Shown here piece after piece: positions 1 to 11,462 of a stretch of 64,000 nucleotides of DNA. The translations under genes were made by a program, and so were the position numbers. This stretch comes from Ailanthus altissimus (taxonomy: Eukaryota; Streptophyta; Magnoliopsida; Sapindales; Simaroubaceae): the NCBI GenBank assembly GCA_946807835.1, contig OX327684.1:35400501-35464500 (forward strand), written 5' to 3'. Every line of letters starts with the position of its first letter. The stretch's first letter is position 1. The notes below the pieces were generated by a model, which was not told where the DNA came from, searched no databases, and saw nothing but the letters and a program-made list of their open reading frames with translations.

Positions 1-1
1 T

Positions 2-3000
2 ACACACCATAGCATACATTAGGCTACCAACTGCATTAGCATATGGAACTCGAGACATATACTCTCGTTCCTCATCTGAACTAGGAGATAAAGATGCACT
101 GATCTTCATATGAGCAGCAAGTGGGGTACTTACAGGTTTTGATTCCTCTGAAATGCCAAAACGCTGTAATACCTTCTTCAGATATTGCTTTTGAGTCAAA
201 CAAATTTTGCCTCTTTCTCTGTCCCTGCTAATCTCCATGCCTAGTATCTTTCTAGCTTCACCCAAATCTTTCATCTCAAACTCTCTATTCAATTGAATCT
301 TCAATTTTTCAATTTCTTCGACATTCGTTGAAGCTATCAACATGTCATCGACATACAAGAGTAGATAAATGAAAGAACCATCATGTAGCCTCTGAAAATA
401 CACACAATGGTCAAATTTGCTTCTTGTGTACCTCTGACCCATCATAAACCGATCAAATCGCTTATACCACTGCCTCGGCGATTGTTTCAAACCATAAAGC
501 GATCTTTTCAGTTTGCAAACCAATTTTTCCTTACCAGCAACTTTGAATCCCTCTGGCTGAGTCATATAGATTTCCTCTTCCAAGTCACCATGTAAAAATG
601 CAGTTTTTACATCGAGTTGAACTAGTTCCATATTTAACTGAGCTACTAAGGCCAATAAAATTCTAATGGAAGAATGTTTCACAACTGGAGAAAATACCTC
701 ATTGTAGTCAATTCCTTCCTTCTGTGCATAGCCTTTAGCCACCAACCTTGCCTTGTAGCGAACATCTTTCTTATCAGGAAATCCATCTTTCTTTGCATAT
801 ACCCATTTGCACCCAATTGCCTTCTTACCCTTTGGTAGTTGAGCTAGCTCCCAAGTTTCATTTTTCTGAAGAGACTGCATCTCTTCCTTCATAGCTGTCT
901 TCCACTGATCAACTTCAGAATAGCTGACTGCCTCTCTATAAGTGGAAGGAACATCATCATCTACAACTGGAAGTGCGTAGGCCACCATATCAACAAATCG
1001 AGCAGGTCTCCGAATCTCACGTCTTGGCCTATTTACTGCAATAGTTTCTTGTTGCTGTTGAGGTTCATGAGTAGAACCTTCTCCATCATCTCCCAAAATC
1101 ACCTCTGTCATAGGAGTATCATTATCTGTCTCTACAGATCTAACCGGGTTCAATGTAGTTGTTTCCAACTCCACCTGCTGCTGAGTACGCTCCACCTGTT
1201 GCGGAGTACTATTCACTGTTGTCTGGTTTTCTGATTTCTTCAACATAGAAGACTCATCAAATGTTACATCTCTACTTGATACAATCTTCCTCGAACTCGG
1301 ACACCAAAGACGATATCCTTTTACACCTGAAGAAAATCCCAAGAAAATTGCTTTCTTGGCTCTGGAATCTAGCTTTGATTCTTTCACATGATAATATGCA
1401 ATGGAACCAAATACATGTAAAGAATCATAATCAGAAACAGGTTTTCCAGACCAAACCTCCAATGGAGTTCTATCACCAATAGCAGCTGACGGTAGACGAT
1501 TAATGAGATGACACGCATAAATCACAGCCTCAGCCCAAAACTCTTTACCCAATTCTGCATTGGACAACATACACCGAACTTTCTCCAGCAATGTCCGGTT
1601 CATGCGTTCTGCCACCCCATTCTGCTGCGGTGTACCTCTTACAGTAAAATGACGTACAATACCCTCATCTTGACACAATTTCAAGAACTGATCACTGCAA
1701 TACTCACCACCATTGTCTGTTCTGAGATGCCTGATTTTCCTGCCTGTTTGTGTCTCAACCATCTTTTTCCATTTAAGGAAAGCACTAAGTACATCATCTT
1801 TGGATTTCAAAACGTACACCCAAGTTCTTCTGGAAAAGTCATCAACAAAAATAACATAGTAGCGCAAACCTCCCATAGATGTAGTCTGAGAAGGTCCCCA
1901 TACATCTGAGTGAACATAATCAAGAATACCCTCGGTATTATGAATAGCGGTGCCAAACTTCACTCTCTTCTGCTTTCCCAGAACACAATGCTCACAAAAT
2001 TCTAGCTTGCAAGTCTTCGCACCTTTCAATAAGCCTCTTTTCACTAAACTGAATAAGGCTTTCTCACCTGCATGCCCCAGCCGCATATGCCATAATCTAA
2101 TGATCTCTGAATCTGCATCATTATCAGAAACCATAGCCGCTGATCCAATCACTGTACTACCATTGTAATAATACAAGTTGTTCCTCCTAGTGCCTTTCAA
2201 TGTCACAAGAGCACCTGAAGTAACCCTCAGAATTCCATTTCGTATAGATACAGTACAGCCTTTAGATTCCAAGGCTCCCAATGAGATGAGATTCTTCCTC
2301 AACTTCGGTATATACCGAACGTCTGTCAGAACTCTAGTTGATCCATCATCATTTTTCAACCGGATTGAACCTATCCCAGCAGTATGACAACTATCATTAT
2401 TGCCCATATACACAACTCCACCATTAAGCTCTTCAAAATTAAAGAACCATTCCCGATGTGGACACATATGATAAGTACAACCCGAATCCATAATCCATTC
2501 ATCAGAACGAGACGTGGATGAATGACCACTTAAACAAAAATCTGACAAACTATCATCGCTTACGCTCTCAACAACACATGCATCAGAAATAGACATATCT
2601 TTTTCTTTCTTTTTCAACTTTGGACAATCTTTCTTCCAATGCCCTTTCTCCCGACAAAAGGCACACTCATCTTTTCCTACTCTACCCCTCGACTTAGATT
2701 TTCCCCTTTTTCCCGGTTTTCTACTCTGGCTACGCCCTCTCACTGTCAATGCTTCTACTGACTCATCTCTATGTTCTCTCTGATCCTTTCTACGGATTTC
2801 ATAGTTTGTCAAAGAAGAACAAACTTCTTCAAATGACAATTTATCCTTTCCATGAATGAGAGTAATACATAAATGATCTAATTCATCCGGAAGAGAACCA
2901 ATCAACAGCATAGCCTTTATTTCATCTTTGAAGGTTTCCTCTAAATTTAATAAATCAGCAATTAACTTATTAAATTCATCAATATGAGAACTGATACTCG

Positions 3001-3379
3001 TACCTTGTCTCAACTGAAGACGAAACAATCTTTTCAATAGATACAACCGGTTCTCATTACTTTTCTTCATATATTTGTTCTCCAGCGCCTTCCATAATGC
3101 ATTGGCAGACTTTTCTCTGATGAACGAATACTTCTGCTCTCTACACAGACAAGAACGAATCAACCCACAAGCTTTTATATTAAGCGTGTCCCAGTCTATC
3201 TCCTTGATATCTTCTGGTTTTGTTTCTTCCAGAACTATATCTAAGTCTTGTTGACACAATCCATCCAACACCTCACTCTGCCATAAGCCGAAATTATTCC
3301 GACCATCAAATTTTTCCACATCTATTTTTGCACTAGTCACTGTCACTGTCCTCATCGATGTAGATGATGATGATGCCAT
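2..3379 (-). CDS. Copia gag-pol polyprotein, partial, open frame
   Basis: Starts at the ATG at 3379 (serine-rich N-terminus) and stays open for 1126 codons to the window edge. Domains in order, with approximate residues: UBN2-type gag (20-220); CCHC zinc knuckle of form CX2CX4HX4C (about 236-249); aspartic protease with the DSG motif (about 296); integrase HHCC zinc region (about 430-470) and catalytic core with the first Asp near 485, a TDNGGEY motif near 553 and the PQQNGVAER block near 580; reverse transcriptase with DVKTAFLHG near 925 and the YVDD box near 1006. All catalytic motifs examined look intact. Gag and pol are in one frame, as is usual for plant copia. The C-terminal RNase H lies beyond the window. 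Expression would come from the LTR promoter. Confidence 0.92.
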   Translation of the reverse strand, partial: MASSSSTSMRTVTVTSAKIDVEKFDGRNNFGLWQSEVLDGLCQQDLDIVLEETKPEDIKEIDWDTLNIKACGLIRSCLCREQKYSFIREKSANALWKALENKYMKKSNENRLYLLKRLFRLQLRQGTSISSHIDEFNKLIADLLNLEETFKDEIKAMLLIGSLPDELDHLCITLIHGKDKLSFEEVCSSLTNYEIRRKDQREHRDESVEALTVRGRSQSRKPGKRGKSKSRGRVGKDECAFCREKGHWKKDCPKLKKKEKDMSISDACVVESVSDDSLSDFCLSGHSSTSRSDEWIMDSGCTYHMCPHREWFFNFEELNGGVVYMGNNDSCHTAGIGSIRLKNDDGSTRVLTDVRYIPKLRKNLISLGALESKGCTVSIRNGILRVTSGALVTLKGTRRNNLYYYNGSTVIGSAAMVSDNDADSEIIRLWHMRLGHAGEKALFSLVKRGLLKGAKTCKLEFCEHCVLGKQKRVKFGTAIHNTEGILDYVHSDVWGPSQTTSMGGLRYYVIFVDDFSRRTWVYVLKSKDDVLSAFLKWKKMVETQTGRKIRHLRTDNGGEYCSDQFLKLCQDEGIVRHFTVRGTPQQNGVAERMNRTLLEKVRCMLSNAELGKEFWAEAVIYACHLINRLPSAAIGDRTPLEVWSGKPVSDYDSLHVFGSIAYYHVKESKLDSRAKKAIFLGFSSGVKGYRLWCPSSRKIVSSRDVTFDESSMLKKSENQTTVNSTPQQVERTQQQVELETTTLNPVRSVETDNDTPMTEVILGDDGEGSTHEPQQQQETIAVNRPRREIRRPARFVDMVAYALPVVDDDVPSTYREAVSYSEVDQWKTAMKEEMQSLQKNETWELAQLPKGKKAIGCKWVYAKKDGFPDKKDVRYKARLVAKGYAQKEGIDYNEVFSPVVKHSSIRILLALVAQLNMELVQLDVKTAFLHGDLEEEIYMTQPEGFKVAGKEKLVCKLKRSLYGLKQSPRQWYKRFDRFMMGQRYTRSKFDHCVYFQRLHDGSFIYLLLYVDDMLIASTNVEEIEKLKIQLNREFEMKDLGEARKILGMEISRDRERGKICLTQKQYLKKVLQRFGISEESKPVSTPLAAHMKISASLSPSSDEEREYMSRVPYANAVGSLMYAMVC

Positions 3380-3530
3380 AGCCACCTCGCACAAATGAGC
3401 TCGATACACAATATCACAAATAACCAAGCTCCACCAAATAATTATATCCAACAACTAGCAATTCAAAAATTCACCAACCCAGAATAGTAGTAAATGCTAA
3501 AAAAATAGCCACTCACTGTCCAAAACCTGG

Positions 3531-3543
3531 GGCTCTGATACCA
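3531..3543 (-). other. Primer-binding site (initiator Met-tRNA type)
   Basis: The minus strand reads TGGTATCAGAGCC, the standard plant copia PBS complementary to the 3' end of tRNA-iMet. It lies two bases inside the LTR end (CGTAACA on the minus strand). It fixes the inner edge of the 5' LTR and the element's orientation. Confidence 0.9.
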
Positions 3544-3545
3544 CT

Positions 3546-4106
3546 TGTTACGCCAAGAAGCGTTCAAACAACAATTAGCATTATTACCAATTGTTATGCG
3601 GACAATCAATAATGCTAGTTATACCATAACGAGGCAACCAAACATCCAACAATATGCAAAAAGGAAAGAACACCAAGTTTAACGAGGTTCGGTAATGTTA
3701 CCTACGTCCTCGGGCGCCGCTAGAACAAATCCACTATCTTCAAGAGAAGTTACAAAATTTTTTGGGCCACAATACAAATTTTCTAACTATTGGGTCAAAC
3801 TGCAAATACCCAAATAGTAGGGCTAATACTGTAATTACCCAAACAATAGGGTATTACTACAAATGCCCAAAAATAAAGGGAAAAATTGAATTCTTACAAC
3901 TTTCAAGGATTTAAATGTAAAATCCTTGAACTATGAGGTTCTCATAAAGAGATCCTACAAATAGAGGGGAGAAGAGAAATATTCTCAAAAGTATGTATTA
4001 AATCTCAAAGAGAGCCTTGCCTTATATAGGCCTACCAAAGCACCTCTATGCCATCTCCCACCAATGTGGGATTGGCTCAATTTGGCATATAAGCCAATTT
4101 TCAACA
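3546..4106 (-). repeat. Copia 5' LTR
   Basis: On the + strand it begins TGTTACG directly after the PBS and ends in TCAACA; on the minus strand it therefore begins TGTTGAAAATTGG, a common plant copia LTR start. A TATA-like TATATAAG (minus strand, about 4020-4028) would drive transcription. It also contains the pair ACGAGGTTCGG and CCTACGTCCTCG near 3682-3712, a short motif frequent in plant copia LTRs. Ending at 4130 is possible because a second TCAACA lies there. The partner LTR is outside the window. Confidence 0.75.
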
Positions 4107-4130
4107 AATTGTTCACTCGTGCGGTCAACA

Positions 4131-7100
4131 CCTAGCTTTATAAAAATAAATAAATTCAAATAATTGTCATTGCCTTGCGAATTTTCTGATGAATGGAGCG
4201 TGTTTTAGATTACACGATGTCACATTAACATGTAGCAAAGTGGCCTGTTAAGTATAATTAATATATTACTTAATTAACTTTTAAGAAAAATATATTATTA
4301 TTAATACAGGAGTCAAAAGAGTGGGTTTGAACAGGACTAATAATGAAATATAAGAATTACTTTTTATCAATTTCAAAGCCATGTTAGTCAACACAATCTA
4401 GAAACTTATAATCTCGACCACCTTTTGATGAAGAGTAGTGATTTGATACGTTCTTTTCAACTAGAATACAGCTATCACTTCAGCTTGTTATAACTAGATA
4501 TTATTGTTTATTAGTAATTTTACATTAATATAAAATGCGCAATAATTTGAAGGAAATTTATAATATAAGGATGAAGAAAAGTCAGCAGTCAGTGTATGAG
4601 TTTGCATGAGTGAATCTGATTCAACATGTAATAGAGTGGGAAACTATAAGTTTGTTCTTTTTGAGCCTGGGAAAATTCTTGACTAAAATGAACCTGGATT
4701 CTCGATCGATGAACGACGTCGCAGTAGTGTTTTGTGCATGCCTCAGAGTGAATACAGACGTTTATATAACAAGATGCATTATCACGGTGGCCGAAACAGG
4801 ATCATCATGAGTTGTTCTTTCATCCCTTTTAATATAGATGAAGTTTTATAATTTCTCAAAGATTTTAGAGGAATCAAAACTAAATCATCTGTCTACAGTT
4901 ATCTGCGTTTCTTCTGGTACTATTAAAGTTTTTTTAACCAAGTCTTACATTATTACAAAAGCTTGTAACGCATAAAACATGCCCTATTCAGCTCTTACAA
5001 TTTCTTTGTCTCAACCATTTTCAAACTCGCTCGACTGGCAAATTTGCTATTGGTATTGTCTAGTAGCATAGCAACTATATCATTTCAATCCTTGAAATGA
5101 TAAACGATAATTCAATTCGACATCTTTCGTCTTTTAATAAAGATAAGCGGCTAGCTCATCAAATCCTGTTTTACTTTCTCATTTTGAATGCATAGTGTAT
5201 GATTTTAAAATGTGAACGAAACCCAGACAACGTTGACCAACTCAAAGTCAAAGCAACATAATTTTTCAACTCATTTTGAACTAGACAACGTTATCTAATT
5301 CCCATTTGTACTTAAATAATAATTTCTAGACCAATACTATCTTCGGTAGTTAGGTTCAAGAGTCAATTGAAACCCTAAGATAGCAAGATTATCATAATTT
5401 TACGTAGATATAACAAGAGAAAAACAAATAAGACGTTGGGCCGAACCAACATGGACCTAAATAACCAAACTAACTAGGCCAGCTTCACATTTTAACCTCA
5501 TTACAGGCTGTAACGGCCCACGCCATGAAGGACATGATAAGTTTTAACTATCAACTATGAAGCTCGCCTTTACTTTGTTTTGTCTTATGCGTATCCGATA
5601 CGAGGAACTGAAGCGAAGAAATTAAGTTTGGTAGTAGAAGGAAGCAACGTTAATTTCTTACTTGGATTGTCATTTCAACGTCTCATGCACGGACCAGACA
5701 GGAGGCGATCAAACGGCGCGGCTCTATTAACTCGGACTCATCGTCAGTGCTCATCTGCATTCTCTTGCATATGCATCTTTTGTTTGTACATAGTAAAAGT
5801 CTTTGGTTGTTATTTAATTTGATCAACTGCGTAATCATTTGTCTGAACTTGTTTGAGCTTGTTTTAATATTAAACAAGTAAGAAACAGTCGAGATTAGGA
5901 GCAACTTCATCCCAGCCTCCTCCTGCTCCTTCAATCAGTCTTAATTAACCAAACAATGCATGCTTAATTAATAAATGTTTTTATGCCGAGATTAATCATC
6001 TTTCTTTTAAGTATGTTTCTAGAATCAATGTTATATTTTGGTTCATGTCGAATATTTGATCGAATTAATAAAAACAAGAAGACGAGTTTTAGTATATTTT
6101 ATTTTTTAAACATTTGAAACAAACTCTTAAGATAATATCAATAGATTATTTCAAAACATCTTACCTCATTTTTAAAATGCTTTTATGTCATAGAGATCGC
6201 AACAACTAATGTAAATAATAAATTGGTTGTTCATAATAAGTCGTAATATAATGGTCTCTTTAGAAGGGGACATTAACATTGTTACCCTTTTGGCACAAAT
6301 TATATTTTAATAATATTTTAATTATTTATATAATAGAAATATAAAAGTACTTTTATCTTTTCAATTAAATAAAAAATAATAATATTTAAAACTAAAACCA
6401 GCGGCAAAATATACCAACCGAAAAAAAGTGACAGTGTTAATACGCAATGAGAAGTTGCTCCATCACCACAATATTTTTGCGTAACAAAAAGAGATCATTA
6501 CAATTCCAAAGCCATCTCTCTGAGAGTCCAGATTGCTAAGGGGAGGGTACTGTTCCATGAGTTGTGCTGACCTAGTCTTTGCTTAAGAAAGACGACAAGC
6601 GAAAGTGGTTCAGTCTTCCAGAATGCCACTTCTCTTGACTTGATGTATATCATGTATGCTAATTTTACCATAACCACGGTTTTTCGTGCTATACCCAGTA
6701 AGCTGTGGGCTTGACAGATCATCCCGTTCAATTTTAATTTCATCCATGTTGATATTTTCATTTTGTCTGATTAAGCAATCGACGTTCACTTTTTGCGCTC
6801 TCCACCTTGGCTAGCTTGTTATTAATTTCGAAATCTAGCTCCCATCGTTATGATGATGGATTAAATGGAAAAGAACCTTTTTTAGTATAGCAACTAACAA
6901 ATCAAGCTGTTCAATTGCCATCCGAATCTACCACCATTTGCTACCACTACATAAAGCAAAAGTGATTTTCATAACTACGGTCTACGTAGGTAGTTGGACA
7001 CAAACACACGATATATATCACTCATGCATTTGAATTCCAGCGATAAAAACAAGAAACACAGTTAAATTCGCAACTTCAATTTATAAAGTGAACGTGGTTG

Positions 7101-7400
7101 CCTATCGCAGTAGTTTCATAATTTGTTCCTTTTTGGCCAATGGATGGGACCCAGATAAGCAAAAGCCGGTTTAATTGCTTAAAAAGTAGCTGAGAAAGCA
7201 CTTTTACAATTTACCATGACTAACTTTTCTTTTTCTGTGTTCATCTCTCGTAGTGAATAAGCAGAATATCACTCATAGTCATAGTCACCAGGCGAAGCAA
7301 TAGGGATAGATAGATAAACTAAGCTAGCGGGGAAGAGTAGCAGGATTCTGTCTATGTCTAGCTGAGTCTCTCGATATTCTGAGAGAGAGCAGAAATGGAA
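4131..7400. other. Intergenic region, no gene recognised
   Basis: AT-rich DNA without a convincing reading frame. Short frames near 4610, 5580, 5683 and 6498 have no recognisable domain, no repeated codon pattern and no splice-consistent neighbours. The end next to the LBD gene probably holds part of its promoter. Confidence 0.6.
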
Positions 7401-7438
7401 ATGACAAGAGATGAAGTGATTAGATAGGATGTTTGTCC

Positions 7439-7457
7439 CACGTGGGGATCGCACGTG
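7439..7457 (+). promoter_or_regulatory. Pair of G-boxes upstream of the LBD gene
   Basis: Two CACGTG hexamers at 7439-7444 and 7452-7457, 7 bases apart, about 400 bp before the LBD start codon. The first lies in a longer palindrome (CCCACGTGGG). CACGTG is the core bound by plant bHLH and bZIP factors. That it regulates this gene is inference from position. Confidence 0.45.
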
Positions 7458-7855
7458 GCCACAACTGCGGCGGTTGGAAGTTGATACTGTCACTACCGCA
7501 TGTATGTTTGCTTCACGCAATCTGTTCCACACGGCTTCTACTTGCCATGGCTTTAAAGATTGAACCAAGTACATCCCCCATTCACACTTTCTCTTTCTGA
7601 ATTCCAACACCTCATATCAATTATGCATGTGGAAATGTAAATAAATTATGTATTCACTTTTTAATAAGCAAACAAGAGGCCCTTTTCAAATGACCCACCA
7701 CCAAAGCAAGCTTCCACATTTTATTATCGAAAAGAAAAGTAACAAACAAAGCCATTTAGGTTCTCTAAATACCCATCTCTTTTTCTCACTCTATCTTCTC
7801 TTAATTTCTAGACCCCACAGAAAGGCAAACCATTGAGAAAGGGGATCGAGATCAG

Positions 7856-10800
7856 ATGAATGCAAATAACGGAGGTGGGCCTTGTGGCGCTTGCAAGTTT
7901 CTTCGGCGAAAGTGCGTAAAAGGGTGCGTATTCGCACCATATTTCGACGCAGACCAAGGCACGACTCATTTTGCAGCAGTGCACAAGGTGTTTGGTGCTA
8001 GCAATGCCTCTAAGCTTCTCATGCGTTTACCGGCTCACAAGCGCCTTGAAGCGGTTATTACCCTTTGTTATGAAGCTTTGGCTAGGGTTAGAGACCCGGT
8101 TTATGGCTGTGTTGGTCACATAGTCACCCTTCAGCAACAGGTGAGCCAGATATTTGCTTCTGATTTTTTCAACGATCATGCTAAAACTGTTATAAATTTT
8201 AGTGCATTTGTTTGGGTTAACTCATTACGACAAAAAAGTAGATTTATTGAACACCGAAGAGATTTTGGTTGGCCACTCCATTAGGTTTTTCTTTCTTTCT
8301 CTCTCTTTCTTATTAAAAAACCCCAAAAAAAAAAATCAATCTCTCAAAGAAGTCTTGAGTCCCTGTATATAGATTACTATTCATGCAACAGCATGTCCAG
8401 TACTGAGGTTGAAGGTAGTTAGTTGCTTATCATTGAAAAATATTTGAAGTAATCAAATATTTTTTTCCAGGAGATTTAGATTGACTGGAGTCGAGCTTGC
8501 TTGACAATCGATTACCTCTTATATCAAAAGGAAATTGAATTGGTATCCCTTATTTACATATCTCTTTTATTAATTAGTGGGAAGAACTTTAGATGTAACC
8601 GACACTTGGTCACGTTTTGTGGTCCGTGAAATTTAAGTGAATCCTGCAAGTTTCAATTTCCTCATAAAAATTAACTGTAATCGCTATGTTTGAATAAAGC
8701 ACGGTACATACATTATTTGAGAAGCTCTAGCTTCTGGTTTCTCAAGTGGAACCGTAGAAGTAATTCTGTTGGAGTTAAATTTTTGCTTCGGTAAAATATT
8801 ATGATTAGATGTGGTGGCTAGGTTTTTCCGAGAAGAAAGTTTAATTTCTGTGAAACATGAAGCTCGTTCATGATTAAGTTAAGAAGGCAAAAAAAAATGG
8901 GGAAAGCGCCTTGTAATGGAACACTGGCATGCCATTCTCTGTAGTCTTTTAACAATTGTCGTATTGCAGACGCAACACCACTTAGTCAAATTTTCACATT
9001 TACAAGTTTTTTGCTTTACAAGTTCTTCTGTCTTGTTTTGCACTTATAACAACCATGCTGATAACTTGCAGCTGGTGTATGGTTTCTTGTTTCTAGGTCT
9101 AAGTGCACACATAGTTTTTGAAGCAATTTGCCCAAGAGGGTCAAGTCTTCCCCCCCTAAACCAGCCGTTTGGTTACTAGGGTTTCTTCTCTTGGGTAAAA
9201 CCAATGATGGTTTTTCTATTAAAATTGGGTGAAAGTATGAAACCATATGCTGACTTTCACATTTAAAAGACATTGAAAGAGATTGTTAGGGTTTTTAAAT
9301 AGTACTGCTTTAGGTGTGACTAGATTTCGTACTACGCACACAGATAATAATATATATGATTGAAACCCATGCTACTACCCATGTGCTCATTGGAGAGCGA
9401 GAAATAAATAGAGAAGGAGGAGGAGGAGATCGATGGAGCTGGCGGCTGTCAAGTGTCATGTAGTGGTGGTGAATGGCGCCTAATTTAGTCTTCTTGCTTG
9501 CCAGAGATGACAAGCAAACTTATTACCAGCTCGAGAAATATTCAAATATTTTTGTTTTGACTTTCTTATTCCTATTATAATCTCAGTATTTCTATATATT
9601 AACGTTGATAAATCTTTCTTTGCATTAGATGGGTCCTACCATGTGTTATGGTTTGGTTCCAATATTGGGTAGCTTACTGCTGCACCAAAACTCTTTTCAA
9701 TCATGCAGTCAGATAAGCTTGTAAAGGATCATTTTGATCTTGATAACGGCCCTTCCGCATTTTGGGATTTCAAGAACCATTAGGTTAAATTAGGTTATTA
9801 AAGACCAATTGCTATTTCCTTTCTATCGTCTTTGTCAGAACAGAAGATATAAAATTAACCAACATCGTCTGCTTTAAAATATAACAATAGTTGAAAACTA
9901 TTATATGACAAAAGTATTAATGAAAAATTTAAAATTATTGAGATTTATATATCTCTTTCTTAAAACATTAGAGTCCAAATATTATTTTTTCTATTATATA
10001 TATTGACTGGCTACTTTAGATGAATAGAAAAATAAATGTGCATAAGAATGCATAATAAACAGCAATTTAAGAATAATTATACGGTATCCGCATGATATGA
10101 TTTAAGGTCGATTGATATAATAATGTTGTTTACATGCTTTTACGCTTTAGCTTAGCTACATCTGTGTTTGTTAAAAACATACTATTCTGTGATTCTGTTG
10201 ATAGCAATTACGTTTCATAGCTTTTGATTGTTAATGTTGATGCAGCTCTCTGCTTTTAGTGTTTTCTTAGGCTGCTCTATGTCACCTTGATTTATAAACC
10301 CTGATTACATGTCATTTAGTTTTAGCTAACATGATTTCTTATAGCTTATATATGAATAGTATGTTTAATTTTTAATCAACAATGAGAAACTAAATATACA
10401 CATTTATTCTTTAGATAATGATATAGTGGATTACATAATTCATTATTTGATGAGTAACACTGCATATATTACTGTTTAGTCAATTCATAACTTTTGTATA
10501 ATTTACGATGTCTTACAAATTTTTATATCATGTGTTATTGTTTAGTTAATTTATAATTTTTATAAAATTTACGATGTATTACAAAATTTTACCACATATT
10601 TAAGTATTCACAGAATAGTGAGTTATGTAATTTATTAAATATTATATATATATATATGTATATTAACTAAAAATTTAATTTCATGAATACATACAGGTAG
10701 TGAATTTGCAGGCAGAGCTAGCTTACACTCAGGCTCGTCTATCCATATTGCAACAGCTTACTCTTCCTTCACCATCTCAAGCTCAAAGCAATTCATCAAC

Positions 10801-10927
10801 AATGCTACGTCCCTCCTCAGAAATAACATCAACGACGGACGTAGTGTCTAGTTATAACATATCTATGCATTTTGATTCTCTACAACCTCATCAACAGACA
10901 TACTCAGAGCTGAATAGTTCTTTTTAA
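7856..10927 (+). CDS. LOB-domain (LBD/ASL) class I transcription factor, two exons
   Basis: Plant-specific DNA-binding protein. Exon 1 is 7856-8140 (95 codons) and exon 2 is 10697-10927; the 2556-bp phase-0 intron has GTGAGC and ATACAG borders. The product is 171 residues. The zinc-binding C block CX2CX6CX3C has cysteines at residues 10, 13, 20 and 24. The GAS block contains FGAS (46-49), the invariant DPVYG follows at 80-84, and a leucine-zipper-like heptad spans the exon junction (LQQQ | VVNLQAEL). Splitting class I LBD genes just after LQQQ is typical. The short serine/proline-rich C-terminus is variable. The C and GAS blocks resemble the LBD16/18/29/30 group, which acts in auxin-driven root and vascular development, but the exact orthologue cannot be assigned. 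No lesion is seen. Confidence 0.95.
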
Positions 10928-11460
10928 TCCGTTCGATATACAAGAGATCGATGATGGGGATATCCAAACTTTGGCTCGAGAATTTGTCTCCAAATACTTA
11001 CCAGGAGACAAACTCTGGCCTTCGGGTTCTGACTAATTATAAAGTTTGTATTGGGTTGTTAACACACATTTCACAATCTATGTTCTTAAATCTTTTCATG
11101 GCTATATATACTGTATCTTGCTTGTGTTGGTTCCTTAAATCCGGTGACATCTTACGTTTTCCTAATAAGATGTTCGATTGTTCGTATGATCATATGCTTG
11201 TGCTATTTTTTGAGCTTTAGTTAGGATAAAATGGGCTTCAGAGAACTGATATTTGCAATTTTTTTTATTTAACATTGCCTTCCTTAACAAATTGGGAGGG
11301 GTACATTGCAAGCTCCATTGTACTACAATCCCAAATTGATACTTGCAATTCAAATGACAATCCATCTTGAAAATTACGCGTATTCAAATGACAATCTCAA
11401 CTACCAAAACATCTCAGGGGCTATTCAGAGTCGTTCAAATTAAACATCATTTTCTGTTTT
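10928..11460. other. LBD 3' flank
   Basis: Likely 3' UTR and spacer. Short frames at 10951 (+) and 11162 (-) have no recognisable domain. No other feature is seen before the gypsy element. Confidence 0.5.
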
Positions 11461-11462
11461 AA

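Larger units (their letters stand above)
1..4106 (-). mobile_element. Ty1/copia LTR retrotransposon, 5' half (runs off left edge)
   Basis: Read on the minus strand the order is 5' LTR (4106 to 3546), a primer-binding site complementary to initiator Met-tRNA (3543-3531), a short leader, then gag-protease-integrase-reverse transcriptase in one frame to the window edge. Integrase before reverse transcriptase defines Ty1/copia (Pseudoviridae). RNase H, the polypurine tract, the 3' LTR and the target duplication lie outside, so insertion age and outer TSD cannot be checked here. The frame stays open for all visible codons, so this copy is young or was recently active. The outer LTR end is either 4106 or 4130; both end in TCAACA on the + strand. 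Confidence 0.93.

Noticed and set aside
407..2387. Six short + strand frames across the copia region
   Set aside because: They are antisense shadows of the open minus-strand gag-pol frame, which has recognisable domains.
6498..6761. 87-codon minus-strand frame
   Set aside because: No domain, no conserved motif, no splice-consistent neighbour; composition like the surrounding intergenic DNA.
7269..7610. 113-codon minus-strand frame upstream of the LBD gene
   Set aside because: Overlaps the probable LBD promoter and G-boxes; no recognisable protein family.
8141..8284. Reading through the LBD donor site to a 142-codon frame
   Set aside because: The GT at 8141 follows LQQQ exactly where class I LBD genes are split, and the 10697 exon continues the zipper; the read-through tail is not LBD-like.
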